Below the pieces are notes generated by a model that saw only the letters and a list, made by a program, of their open reading frames with translations, was not told where the DNA came from and made no database searches. Of a stretch of DNA of 64,000 nt, positions 52,069-60,390 are shown piece by piece; the stretch's first letter is position 1, and each line of letters opens with the position of its first letter. Source of the stretch: Rhizobium herbae (GTDB taxonomy: Bacteria; Pseudomonadota; Alphaproteobacteria; Rhizobiales; Rhizobiaceae). The position numbers and the translations under genes are program-made. The stretch covers positions 682,001 to 746,000 of the forward strand of contig NZ_JAEUAO010000001.1 of NCBI RefSeq assembly GCF_019511375.1, in the 5' to 3' direction.

Positions 52069-52767
52069 ATGAGAAAGACGATGAAAAACAACCCGAATAG
52101 CCTGTCCAGAATTCGCGAAAGCCGCGGATTGACGATGCAGGCGCTTGGCGATCTCATCAACACGGATGCATCAACCATCAACAAGCTGGAAAAGGGCATC
52201 ACCAAACTGAACGCCCAGCGGCTTCAAGCGCTTTCTGCCGCGCTCGGCGTCACCGCCGATGAAATTCTCGCGCAACCGGGAACGACGCTTGAGCCGCCCC
52301 GCGAGCTGCGCTCGACGGTATCGACGGGAACGCGGAGGGCAGCCGCACCGGGCTCGCCTTATGTCGCCACCGGTCTCATCCCGCTTTATGGTTTCGCTGC
52401 GGGCTCACTGGCCGGTGAACACCAGGTTATGACCGATGTCATCGACGAGGTCCCGGCGCCACCGGCCTTGCAACATGTCCGCGACGCCTATGTGATGATG
52501 ACCAAGAATGATTCCATGGTGCCCCGCTATCTGCCGAATGAATATCTCTATGTTCATCCGCATCAGGCCGTACGGGCGGGCGACCATGTCATCATCCAGG
52601 TCCAGACGCACGACGGCAGCGGCATCGATACATGGGTGAAGCGATTCGACACCGAAACGGCCGACGAGATCTATGTCTCGCAATATAATCCGCCGGGACG
52701 GCTGATCTTCAAGAAGAAATACGTCAAGTCGATGCACCGCGTCCTGCCGCCGAACGAACTCTTCTGA
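52069..52767 (+). CDS. CI-like repressor with S24 peptidase domain
   Basis: 232 residues from ATG 52069 (ATG 52081 is also possible). N-terminal XRE HTH (LSRIRESRGLTMQALGDLIN; STINKLEKG). C-terminal LexA/S24 fold with Ser149 (KNDSMVPR) and Lys191 (TWVKRF), 42 residues apart. Ala-Gly candidates for self-cleavage are A111-G112 and A115-G116 (FAAGSLAGE). Keeps the prophage silent and is probably cleaved after RecA activation, giving SOS induction. Confidence 0.88.
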   Translation: MRKTMKNNPNSLSRIRESRGLTMQALGDLINTDASTINKLEKGITKLNAQRLQALSAALGVTADEILAQPGTTLEPPRELRSTVSTGTRRAAAPGSPYVATGLIPLYGFAAGSLAGEHQVMTDVIDEVPAPPALQHVRDAYVMMTKNDSMVPRYLPNEYLYVHPHQAVRAGDHVIIQVQTHDGSGIDTWVKRFDTETADEIYVSQYNPPGRLIFKKKYVKSMHRVLPPNELF

Positions 52768-52772
52768 GTCCC

Positions 52773-53183
52773 ATGATCAGCCGACGTTTCGCCGCGATCA
52801 CCGTTGCCGCCCTTGCGTCTTCATCGTCATTGCCGGCGGCGCAGCTGCCACTCTGCGACGACGGTAAGCGCGTCAACTGCATTGTAGACGGCGACACGCT
52901 GTGGCTGGACGGAACGAAGATCCGCATCGCCGATATCGACGCGCCGGAATTGTCGAAACCACACTGTCAAAGGGAGCTGGCACTCGCCGAGCGCGCGACA
53001 GTGCGCCTGCAAAGCCTGCTCAATGACGGCCGGTTCGAACTCGCCCCTGCCGATCGGGACGAGGATGCCTATGGCCGCAAGTTGCGCCTCGTCATGCGCG
53101 GCAGCCAGTCGATCGGCGACATTCTCGTTTCAGAAGGGCTGGCGCGTCGATGGGACGGCGCAAGGCGCAGCTGGTGCGATTAG
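52773..53183 (+). CDS. Secreted staphylococcal-nuclease-like protein
   Basis: 136 residues: signal peptide (FAAITVAALASSSSLPAA), then SNase core IVDGDTLWLDGTKIRIADID and APELSKPHCQREL, with GRKLRLVM. It keeps the acidic and Arg positions usual in thermonucleases. Five bases after the repressor stop, so likely co-transcribed in the lysogen; could be a lysogenic conversion nuclease. Confidence 0.82.
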   Translation: MISRRFAAITVAALASSSSLPAAQLPLCDDGKRVNCIVDGDTLWLDGTKIRIADIDAPELSKPHCQRELALAERATVRLQSLLNDGRFELAPADRDEDAYGRKLRLVMRGSQSIGDILVSEGLARRWDGARRSWCD

Positions 53184-53190
53184 CCACCGC

Positions 53191-53487
53191 TCAGGTGAGT
53201 AGCACGGCCAAGCCGACCACAAAGCCTATGAAAACAGCGACCCCGATCGCACCGGCAACAATCGACCCTCCCGCCGATCCATCGCCAGTCTGCTTGCCTG
53301 CCCGACTTGACAGTTTCTTTGAATAGGACAGCCCGGTCCCCGGAATCCCGGCCGAAACATGTGAGCCCTTGGTACCAGCCGTGAGACCGGCACCCTTCGG
53401 GCCGACGCGAACGCTTGCGGATTTCTTGTTGAGATTGACTTTTACCCCCGGCGCGATTTTCAGCGACTTGCGAAATCGAAAAGCCAT
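53191..53487 (-). CDS. DUF4236-type protein
   Basis: 98 residues beginning MAFRFRKSLKIAPGVKVNLN, with SASVRVGPKG and GIPGTGLSYSKKL, the signature of DUF4236. A C-terminal membrane helix (SIVAGAIGVAVFIGFVVGLA) follows. GGAGGG precedes the ATG. Convergent with the nuclease gene. DUF4236 function is not known. Confidence 0.75.
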   Translation of the reverse strand: MAFRFRKSLKIAPGVKVNLNKKSASVRVGPKGAGLTAGTKGSHVSAGIPGTGLSYSKKLSSRAGKQTGDGSAGGSIVAGAIGVAVFIGFVVGLAVLLT

Positions 53488-53534
53488 TGCCATCCCTCCC
53501 CGAAAAGTTGCAGGAGCATGCTTGCAGAGCAGTA

Positions 53535-53596
53535 AGCCATTTTAAATGGCTGTTATCGCCATTTTGTGGCTTGACGTGTTTTGGCTATTTAAGCCA
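53535..53596. promoter_or_regulatory. Second operator region (OL-like)
   Basis: AGCCAT...ATGGCT (53535-53551), GCCA...TGGC (53558-53570) and TGGCT...AGCCA (53582-53596) repeat the half-site seen at 51977-52055. Located 38 bases before the first gene of the rightward early operon, so the repressor probably controls it. Confidence 0.6.
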
Positions 53597-53633
53597 TATT
53601 GTCGCCGGCAACCAACCAACCCGGAGACACACA

Positions 53634-53855
53634 ATGCTCACCAACAAATTCCAGAATGCCACGCGCACCCAGCTCGTCGAGGCGATGGCTTCATCGATGA
53701 TCCGTCACGGCGAAGGCTGCACCGCGGCCGATATCAAGCTTGACGGTTTCAGCCAGGCGCAGATCGACGCCCACGGCGATGCTGCCCGCGAGCTGGCCAT
53801 GGCAAAAGCCGAGACGGTCACCCGCGCCCGCATCCCCTCCCGCCGCGCGGCCTGA
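53634..53855 (+). CDS. Small early phage protein
   Basis: 73 residues beginning MLTNKFQNATRTQLVEAMAS; GGAGA upstream. Helical, with an ADIKLDGFSQAQIDAHGDAA segment. First gene of the rightward early operon, just after the second operator set. Unknown. Confidence 0.6.
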   Translation: MLTNKFQNATRTQLVEAMASSMIRHGEGCTAADIKLDGFSQAQIDAHGDAARELAMAKAETVTRARIPSRRAA

Positions 53856-53860
53856 CCGCC

Positions 53861-54082
53861 ATGAACCAGCGCCCGCCCGAGCCGATCAACGGCCAGCACT
53901 ATACGCTCACCCGCTCCGAACGGGCGAAGCGCTCCCCTTTCATGGAGGCCGTCAAGGCGGAGATCGCCCGGGAAGATGCCAACGATCGCGTCTTGACCTC
54001 GTGGGGCATTGTCCTGATTTGCGCCGCCATGGTCGTCACCCTCTGCGTCATTGGCGGCTTCTTTCTGGGGAGGCTGATGTGA
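53861..54082 (+). CDS. Small membrane protein, early operon
   Basis: 73 residues: polar N-terminus (PINGQHYTLTRSERAKRSPF) and a C-terminal membrane helix (TSWGIVLICAAMVVTLCVIG). Type II tail-anchored layout. Unknown. Confidence 0.6.
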   Translation: MNQRPPEPINGQHYTLTRSERAKRSPFMEAVKAEIAREDANDRVLTSWGIVLICAAMVVTLCVIGGFFLGRLM

Positions 54083-54261
54083 GCAGGCCCGTCCTCAATG
54101 GCCCCTATTTTGTCCTGCCCGCCAGAGACGACGCCGAGCAGTTGGCCGATCTCGACCGGCAGGAGCGACGCCTCGATTTTATGCGCGGCTACACCTGCGG
54201 CGTCGTCACCGCGATCACCGTCATCATCACCGGCTTCTGCGCGCTGCAGTGGCTGTCTTAA
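54079..54261 (+). CDS. Small membrane protein, early operon
   Basis: 60 residues from GTG 54079, overlapping the previous stop (ATGTGA). Charged N-terminus (LPARDDAEQLADLDRQERRL) and a C-terminal helix (YTCGVVTAITVIITGFCALQ). Same layout as its neighbour; the two may form a complex. Confidence 0.55.
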   Translation: MSRPVLNGPYFVLPARDDAEQLADLDRQERRLDFMRGYTCGVVTAITVIITGFCALQWLS

Positions 54262-54279
54262 AACCGGAGCCCTCCCCCC

Positions 54280-54633
54280 ATGAAGAAAATCCGCGATTTC
54301 AGCCAGATCATCGGCATGCTCGAGAACGGCCAGCTCAACCCGGCGCTATCCGCCGAGGTGGCCGACACGCTCGAAAAGCTCACCGCCCTGTCGGACCAGA
54401 ACCCGGCCGCCACCCACAAGGGCAAGACGACCCTGACCCTCGAATTCGCCGTCAAGGATGGCATGGTCACGATCGCCACCGCCTTCGAATCGAAAACGCC
54501 CAAGCGCCCGCGCAAGAATTCCGTCTTCTGGGTCGTCGAGGACGGCGCGCTTTCGACCGAGCACCCCCGCCAGCACGACATGTTCGGCCCCCGCCCGGTC
54601 TCCTCGACCGAGGGTGAGCGCCAGACCCAGTAA
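54280..54633 (+). CDS. Phage early hypothetical protein
   Basis: 117 residues beginning MKKIRDFSQIIGMLENGQLN; contains KGKTTLTLEFAVKDGMVTIA and a Pro-rich C-terminus. As I recall, similar proteins accompany DUF2303 genes in rhizobial phages. Unknown role, possibly in DNA metabolism. Confidence 0.65.
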   Translation: MKKIRDFSQIIGMLENGQLNPALSAEVADTLEKLTALSDQNPAATHKGKTTLTLEFAVKDGMVTIATAFESKTPKRPRKNSVFWVVEDGALSTEHPRQHDMFGPRPVSSTEGERQTQ

Positions 54634-54675
54634 GCACACCCAGCTTTAACCCCGAACCCCACGAAAGGAAAACCC

Positions 54676-55587
54676 GTGGAAACTATCGATAAAGGCGCGG
54701 TCGATGCCGTCGCCGCCCTCGTAAGGCAGACCGGCAGCCATCTGGTGTCCGTTTCCCTGCCGCAGAAGATCAACGGCCTGCCGTCGTCCATTCCGGTGCT
54801 CGTGCATCCGGAAACCGGCAAGGTCACCGGCCTCTATCACGAGCTTGCCCCCTGGCGCACCAAGCCGGAGCGCAAGACCGGAACGGCGATCGCGGAGACG
54901 CTCGAATCCTTCATCGACCTCGTCGATCGCCACAAGCAGGAAAACAGCGTCATCTTCGCCAAGACCGACTGGCGCAAGCCGTCGCTCACGGCGGTGATCG
55001 ACTATCATTCGGGCACCGACCCGGATAACGGCAAGCACCGCATCCACTACCAATTCCCCCTCTCGGAAGAATGGAACGCCTGGCTCGCCGTCGACGGCAA
55101 ACAGATGGCGCAGGCGCAGTTCGCCGAGTTCATCGAAGACCATATCGCCGATCTCTCGACGCCGGATTTCAACGAGGCAGAGGACTTCGAGAAGATGTTC
55201 TCCGCCAAGGTCGCCTTCCCCAATGACATCGTCATGCTGTCGCGCGGCCTGCAGATCAATGCCGAGACCCGCGTCAAGCAGGTCATCAAGCTGCAGACGG
55301 GCGAAGCGCAGATCACCTTCGAGGAGGATCACAAGAACGCCCATGGCGAACCGCTTGTCGTGCCGGGCGTCTTCATCCTGCAGATCGCGCCGTTCTTCAT
55401 GGGCGAGGCCAAGCGCATCCCGGTACGCCTGCGCTATCGCCTCTCCGGCGGCGAACTGAAATGGACCTTCCAGCTCTACCGTCCGGATCGCTACATCACA
55501 GAACAGGTCCGCACGGATCTCGAAGCCGCCGCCGCAGAAACCAGCCTGCCGAAGTTCGAAGGCAGCCCGGAAATGTCCGCCTCGTAA
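54676..55587 (+). CDS. DUF2303 family phage protein
   Basis: 303 residues from GTG 54676 (AAAGGA upstream). Typical DUF2303 segments: VSLPQKINGLPSSIPVLVHP, ETLESFIDLVDRHKQENSVI, LTAVIDYH, FPLSEEWNAWLAVDG, EDHIADLSTP. Such genes lie in early regions of proteobacterial phages; function unknown. Confidence 0.85.
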   Translation: METIDKGAVDAVAALVRQTGSHLVSVSLPQKINGLPSSIPVLVHPETGKVTGLYHELAPWRTKPERKTGTAIAETLESFIDLVDRHKQENSVIFAKTDWRKPSLTAVIDYHSGTDPDNGKHRIHYQFPLSEEWNAWLAVDGKQMAQAQFAEFIEDHIADLSTPDFNEAEDFEKMFSAKVAFPNDIVMLSRGLQINAETRVKQVIKLQTGEAQITFEEDHKNAHGEPLVVPGVFILQIAPFFMGEAKRIPVRLRYRLSGGELKWTFQLYRPDRYITEQVRTDLEAAAAETSLPKFEGSPEMSAS

Positions 55588-55682
55588 TCGAGCGCGGCGA
55601 ACAAAGGGCGGCCCGCCCAGCGAGAGCCGGCCGCCCACCACAGTCTGAACATCACTGACCAACCCGATTGAGGATCATCTCC

Positions 55683-56012
55683 ATGTCCGCAAAAGCACCG
55701 TCACGCCCAATCGCGCCCCCGTCCGAGCGGTTGACCGCCGACCAGCAGGAAGCAATTCGCCGCATGGTCGTCGAAGGTCGATCCGGCCCGGAGATATCAG
55801 CCATCCTCGGCATCCCGCTCGCGTCTTTCGAGAGCTTCGCCGCTTCCAACAAGAAGGCCTGGTTGGGGCGCACCGACGCCGAGTTCAAGGTGACGCCGAA
55901 GAAAACCATCCTCTTCCGCCCTATCCCGTGCAAGGACGGCAGCTGGACAATCCGCCCCTATTCGGTCGCCCGCATCAGCATGCATGTCGCCGCGCTGGAG
56001 GCCGGGCTGTGA
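55683..56012 (+). CDS. Small HTH-like phage protein
   Basis: 109 residues from ATG 55683. N-terminal helix-turn-helix (LTADQQEAIRRMVVEGRSGP, EISAILGIPLASFESF), then VTPKKTILFRPIPCKDGSWT. May be a DNA-binding regulator of the operon. Confidence 0.6.
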   Translation: MSAKAPSRPIAPPSERLTADQQEAIRRMVVEGRSGPEISAILGIPLASFESFAASNKKAWLGRTDAEFKVTPKKTILFRPIPCKDGSWTIRPYSVARISMHVAALEAGL

Positions 56013-56185
56013 CCGAACCCACCGCCAAGACCTTCTGGTTCCGCGTCCATTTCCACGATGGCAAGTCGCTCGATTATCTCGCCGGTCACCCGCTGATCGC
56101 CGAGAAAAAGGCCCGCGCCGCCCATCCCGGCGGCTTCGTCAAGAAAATCAAACTCATTCGCGAGGAGAAGCCCAATGCACGCTGA
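56009..56185 (+). CDS. Small phage protein
   Basis: 58 residues from GTG 56009 (GTGA overlap). KTFWFRVHFHDGKSLDYLAG then KARAAHPGGFVKKIKLIREE. Beta-beta-alpha fold likely. Unknown. Confidence 0.55.
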   Translation: MTEPTAKTFWFRVHFHDGKSLDYLAGHPLIAEKKARAAHPGGFVKKIKLIREEKPNAR

Positions 56186-56507
56186 AATGCTGGAATCCGC
56201 CGCCACCGCGCTTGTCTGGCAGGCCCTCTGCACAGATGAGGGCGAACCCTTCGCCGCCTTCGTGCGCGGCCATTTGAACCCCTTCACGCTGGCCGGAGAC
56301 GCCGAGGACGCGATCGTCAAGGCTTTCGACGAAATCGGCCTGGCCGACGACGCCCGTGAGATCATCGACGCAGCCGGCGGCGCCGTCATCTCCCAGTTCT
56401 GGTTGCGCCCCGCTGACGGAGACGGCTTCGGCGGCGTAGAATTCTATCTGATCGCCAACCCCGACCAGCGTCGCGCCTTCCCGGTGACCGGCGTGAGGTT
56501 CATGTGA
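56175..56507 (+). CDS. Phage early hypothetical protein
   Basis: 110 residues beginning MHAEMLESAATALVWQALCT; acidic helical (LAGDAEDAIVKAFDEIGLAD). Overlaps both neighbours. Unknown. Confidence 0.6.
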   Translation: MHAEMLESAATALVWQALCTDEGEPFAAFVRGHLNPFTLAGDAEDAIVKAFDEIGLADDAREIIDAAGGAVISQFWLRPADGDGFGGVEFYLIANPDQRRAFPVTGVRFM

Positions 56508-57013
56508 TGACCGATCTGTTCAGCGCAGGCGCGGCTGTTTTCTCGGACTGCGGGCTCTATCGCATGCGGCTCGACCGCGGCGTCGCCGATCGGGGTTTCG
56601 TCTTCGCCTATTTCGGCATCAACGGCGCGACGGCAACGGCCGATGACAACGACCACACGGTGACGAAGTGGACCGGCTTCACCAACCGCAACGGCGGCGC
56701 CCGCTTCATCGTCGGCAACGTCTACGCCTTCTGCGCCACCGACGTGCGCGAGCTGGCGAACGCCGCCGATCCGGTCGGCCCGGATAACGACCGCTATCTG
56801 GCCGAGATCATCGCCGAGGCCGACATCCTCGTGCCCTGCTGGGGTAGCCGCGCCAAGCTTCCGCCGCGCCTGTGGCCCCGCCTCGATCTCGTCGCCGACA
56901 GGATCTTCGCCGCCGCAAAGCCGGTAAAAATCTTCGGTCTGACCCGATCCGGCGACCCGCTCCATCCCCTCACTTTGCCCTATGCAACCCCGCTCACCGA
57001 TTGGAAACGCTGA
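56507..57013 (+). CDS. DUF1643 protein
   Basis: 168 residues from ATG 56507. [13 protein letters not shown], then [20 protein letters not shown] and the C-terminal [19 protein letters not shown], the DUF1643 signature. Frequent in phages and mobile DNA; biochemical role not known. Confidence 0.82.
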   Translation: MTDLFSAGAAVFSDCGLYRMRLDRGVADRGFVFAYFGINGATATADDNDHTVTKWTGFTNRNGGARFIVGNVYAFCATDVRELANAADPVGPDNDRYLAEIIAEADILVPCWGSRAKLPPRLWPRLDLVADRIFAAAKPVKIFGLTRSGDPLHPLTLPYATPLTDWKR

Positions 57014-57174
57014 TGGCTGACGGAACCAAGATCGAATGGACGGACGCAACGTGGAACCCGATCACCGGCTGTTCAGTCGTCTCGCCCGGCTGCACAGCCG
57101 GCCGCCTCCTCGATGGCGTCGAGCACAACGGCTTTCCGGAGGTGCAGGGCTGTGGAAACAATGTGGACGACTGA
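57013..57174 (+). pseudogene. Gp37/Gp68 (DUF5131) gene, internal deletion
   Basis: 53 residues. The first 28 ([28 protein letters not shown]) are the conserved start of Gp37/Gp68 proteins, whose Cys motif would continue GCxNCYA. The sequence instead jumps to [16 protein letters not shown], the usual C-terminus. So about 150-200 residues are missing in frame, and the radical-SAM-like core is gone. An extra tail (QGCGNNVDD) follows. Confidence 0.7.
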
Positions 57175-57176
57175 CG

Positions 57177-57383
57177 ATGAGCCGCGCCCGCACTTACACC
57201 AAATCCGAAATATCCGATGCTGCAGCCGCAGCAGCGATCCATAACGTTCGCGTCATCATGCACCCGTCAGGCGAGATCGAGTTCTCGCCGCGCAGCTTCG
57301 CTGCGAGGCTTGAAGATGGCGACACGGCAGAAAAGGCATTGAAAGGGTGGCTTGATGGAGGGAAAGTTAGTGGGCGTTCATAA
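57177..57383 (+). CDS. Small protein, candidate excisionase
   Basis: 68 residues beginning MSRARTYTKSEISDAAAAAA, basic, with an HNVRVIMHPSGEIEFSPRSF segment. It directly precedes and overlaps the integrase gene, the usual place of an excisionase, and its first part could be an HTH. Not confirmed by homology. Confidence 0.5.
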   Translation: MSRARTYTKSEISDAAAAAAIHNVRVIMHPSGEIEFSPRSFAARLEDGDTAEKALKGWLDGGKVSGRS

Positions 57384-58392
57384 GGTCAATGTCAAACTGG
57401 CAGGCGGCGGGGCGGAAACCTATTACTACGCCTGGCGCGGCAAGGGTGCCCCGCGCATCCACGCGAAGCCAGGCACGAAGGCATTTACTCAGGAGTTCAT
57501 GCGCCTCACGCGCGACCGGCAGAAGACCGTCGTTGATGGAACGATCGGCTCGCTGATCGATGATTTCCGCAAGACGGCCGGCTATCAGAAGCTGGCGCCG
57601 TCGACGCGGCGCGACTATGAACGCCAGTTCGCCACCATCCGCCTGAAGTTCGAGACCTTTCCCGTCCCAGCGATCGAGGCCCGCGGCAGCCGCCGGCTTT
57701 TCATCGATTGGCGCGATACCATGAGGGAAGCGCCACGCTCGGCGGATATGCACATCGCCCTGCTCTCGCGCCTTTTCGCCTGGGCAAAGGGCAATGAACT
57801 GATCCTGCGCAACCCCCTGGAAAGCGTCGAGAGGCTGCATGACGCCACGCGCCGCGACATCATCTGGTCGAACGAACAACTGACGAAACTGTTGGCCGAC
57901 GCAACGCCACATCTTCGCGACGTTGCCCTCATCGCGCTGTGGACGATGCAGCGGCAGGCCGACGTGCTGACAATGCCCACGCTCGCCTTCGACGGCGAGC
58001 GTACGTCGATCAAGCAGGGCAAGACGGGAGCGCGGGTAAGAGTTGTGGCGGCGCCTGACATTCTGCCGATCCTAGGGAAAGCAAAACGCGAGGAGCGCCA
58101 GCGCGTGCTGGTGAACTCCTACGGCCAGAACTGGACGTCCAGCGGCTTCCGCGCTTCATGGCGCAAGGAAATGGCGCGCCTCAAGATAACCGGCGTCACC
58201 TTCCACGATTTGCGCGGCACGGCCATTACCTATGCCTATGCGAACCTCAATCGGTCACATGATGAGAAGATCAAGCTCATAGCGGAGATTTCCGGCCATT
58301 CGGCAGAGGAAGCCGAATCAATCATCCGCAAGCACTACCTCGCCGGCCAGGAGGTCATCGACGCCATCGGCCGTGGAACGAAAAAGGCATAA
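57355..58392 (+). CDS. Tyrosine-type phage integrase
   Basis: 345 residues from ATG 57355. An N-terminal arm-binding part is followed by a SAM-like core-binding domain and a catalytic domain with Arg200 (TMQRQADVL), His284-x-x-Arg287 (FHDLRGTA), His315 (SGHSAEEA) and Tyr328 (RKHYLAG). It ends 63 bases before attR. Inserts the phage into tRNA-Lys. Confidence 0.92.
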   Translation: MEGKLVGVHKVNVKLAGGGAETYYYAWRGKGAPRIHAKPGTKAFTQEFMRLTRDRQKTVVDGTIGSLIDDFRKTAGYQKLAPSTRRDYERQFATIRLKFETFPVPAIEARGSRRLFIDWRDTMREAPRSADMHIALLSRLFAWAKGNELILRNPLESVERLHDATRRDIIWSNEQLTKLLADATPHLRDVALIALWTMQRQADVLTMPTLAFDGERTSIKQGKTGARVRVVAAPDILPILGKAKREERQRVLVNSYGQNWTSSGFRASWRKEMARLKITGVTFHDLRGTAITYAYANLNRSHDEKIKLIAEISGHSAEEAESIIRKHYLAGQEVIDAIGRGTKKA

Positions 58393-58393
58393 A

Positions 58394-58422
58394 CTGTAAA
58401 ATGGCGAGTCTGCTGTAAAATG
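58394..58422 (+). other. Candidate integrase arm-type sites, right
   Basis: CTGTAAAATG at 58394-58403 and 58413-58422, identical to the two boxes inside attL. They lie between the integrase stop and attR. Confidence 0.6.
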
Positions 58423-58455
58423 CGCGTTGGTAGAAAGGCGCTAAGTATATGAAAT

Positions 58456-58531
<76 letters not shown>

Positions 58532-58657
58532 ATCCAGAACCGCGTTGCTGCGGTCTGATGGGGCGTATAATGGCCTTCGCCGGGCTTGTCTACCCCCACA
58601 ACGATTTTCTTTTCGGATTTCTCAAAAAAATCTGTATTGCCGTTTAGGGCCTGTTTT

Positions 58658-59575
58658 TCAAAGATAAAGTTCGCCGGCCGCGGTCTTCACCGCCTGACCG
58701 CCGATCCGCGCGGTCGCGATTTCACCACCGGAAACGTCGAGATGAAGATGCAACAGCGACGGCCGGCCCATCTCGACGCCCTGCTCGATCAGGAACGGAT
58801 GATGCCCGTCGATCAACTGGTCGAAATAGTGGATGGCCCCGGAAAGAGCGGCGACCGCCGCGCCCGTCGCCGGGTCTTCGACGATGCCCATGGCCGGTGC
58901 GAACATGCGGGCATGGAAGCGGGCGACATGATTGATCCCGCCGCGGCAGTAGACGTAGGCGCTGGCGAGCCGTCCATCGGCGATCGGCGTGATCTTCTCC
59001 CACAGTGCCGCGTCGAATTCGACGGCGGCTGCCGCCGCCATGTCGTGCACGGGGATCATCACGAACGGGACACCGGCACTCCAGAAGGTCGGCACGTGGT
59101 TCTCGAAACCGATCTGCGTCGCCTTCAGGCTCAAGGTATTGGCAATCTCCTGCCGGTCGAGCTTGGCGCTGATCTGTACCGATTTGCGCGGCATGTCGAA
59201 TTCCGCAAAGGTTGCTGACTGGGCCCGGAGCCGGACGGCGCAGCGGACCGGACCGACATTTTCCTCGAGCACCTGCACAAGATCGTAGTCCTCGCCATCG
59301 CCATCACGCGCCGCCTCGGCCAAGGCGACCGCCGCACCGACCGTGGGATGGCCGGCGAAAGGCAGCTCGTAGCCAGGCGTGAAAATCCGCAGCCGGGCGG
59401 CATGGGCAGGGTTTTCGGCAGGCTTGACGAACACCGTCTCCGACAGGTTGAACTCACAGGCGATCGCCTGCATCGCCGCATCGCTTAGCTCATCGCCATC
59501 GAAGACGACGGCCAGCGGGTTTCCTTCCAGCCTGTTGGCGGTGAAGACGTCGTAAATGGCAAAACGTCGCGCCAC
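58658..59575 (-). CDS. PhzF-family isomerase/epimerase
   Basis: 305 residues, GTG start with AGGGAG upstream. N-terminus FAIYDVFTANRLEGNPLAVV and catalytic Glu46 in FNLSETVFV; the second half repeats the fold (PATGAAVAALSGAIHYFDQL). PhzF-like proteins share a diaminopimelate-epimerase fold; substrate here is unknown. First chromosomal gene to the right of the tRNA. Confidence 0.88.
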   Translation of the reverse strand: MARRFAIYDVFTANRLEGNPLAVVFDGDELSDAAMQAIACEFNLSETVFVKPAENPAHAARLRIFTPGYELPFAGHPTVGAAVALAEAARDGDGEDYDLVQVLEENVGPVRCAVRLRAQSATFAEFDMPRKSVQISAKLDRQEIANTLSLKATQIGFENHVPTFWSAGVPFVMIPVHDMAAAAAVEFDAALWEKITPIADGRLASAYVYCRGGINHVARFHARMFAPAMGIVEDPATGAAVAALSGAIHYFDQLIDGHHPFLIEQGVEMGRPSLLHLHLDVSGGEIATARIGGQAVKTAAGELYL

Positions 59576-59602
59576 TGTAATCTCCCTGTATGTCTTTTGG
59601 TG

Positions 59603-60385
59603 TCAGACCTTGCACGGCAGAGAACCTGCGGCAAGCGTAAAAAAGCGGCAGCGCATGTTTGTGAAGACCCATTCCAGGATCGGCACCATGAAAGGCTGGT
59701 AGAGATGCAGGCCCGGGTCGGCGCTGCGAATGGCCAGGGCTTCGTCGATTTCCGGCTCCTTGTCCTGCGCGATATGACCGGTAATGCGGCCGATCAGTTC
59801 CGTGGCAATCGCGGAAAACCCAAAGCAGCGGAAAACCGTGATGATGCCCCGGTCATGCAGCGCATGGAACCCCGACACGCGGTCGGCATCGGACAGGACG
59901 AGCCCGGTCTCTTCCAGCACTTCACGCGCCATGTTGCCGTCCATGTCGCAGAGGCCATCGCGGATATCGGCTGGCTCCAGCGACCCGGCCGCGCAATAGA
60001 CGCGTCCCGGATTGGCGGTGTGCTTTCCCATCCGGATTGCGATCACCGCGCCGTCGGACGAGACGACGACCGGCAGGGCGAACAGGTGGATTGCCGACGT
60101 CACCGGTCGCGTCTTTCGCCACAACAGGAATGCCGAGAACGGCACGATATGGGTTTCTCCGGAAATCACGCCGTCGCTGATCTGCACCGCGCGCGACAGC
60201 ATCATGCGGCCATCGTAAAGTGCCGGATTGGCAGAAACCTCCCGCGCCCAGTTTTCGGCGATCCTGTGGCGCTCGGCGAGATGGTAGGGATGCGGTCGGT
60301 CCACGACGCGCAAATCGACACGGCTCACGGGAAATATCCGCCGTTCATCGGGCCAATCGGACATGTTGCTCGTCAGTTGCGCCAT
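59603..60385 (-). CDS. NUDIX hydrolase
   Basis: 260 residues from ATG 60385. A NUDIX box AREVLEETGLVLSDAD with the REVxEExG core follows an unusually long spacing after GSLEPADIRDG. The rest (HTANPGRVYCAAG, LFALPVVVSSDGAVIAIRMG) fits a nucleotide-diphosphate hydrolase fold. Six bases after the endonuclease-like gene; probable operon. Confidence 0.8.
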   Translation of the reverse strand: MAQLTSNMSDWPDERRIFPVSRVDLRVVDRPHPYHLAERHRIAENWAREVSANPALYDGRMMLSRAVQISDGVISGETHIVPFSAFLLWRKTRPVTSAIHLFALPVVVSSDGAVIAIRMGKHTANPGRVYCAAGSLEPADIRDGLCDMDGNMAREVLEETGLVLSDADRVSGFHALHDRGIITVFRCFGFSAIATELIGRITGHIAQDKEPEIDEALAIRSADPGLHLYQPFMVPILEWVFTNMRCRFFTLAAGSLPCKV

Positions 60386-60390
60386 GGGGA

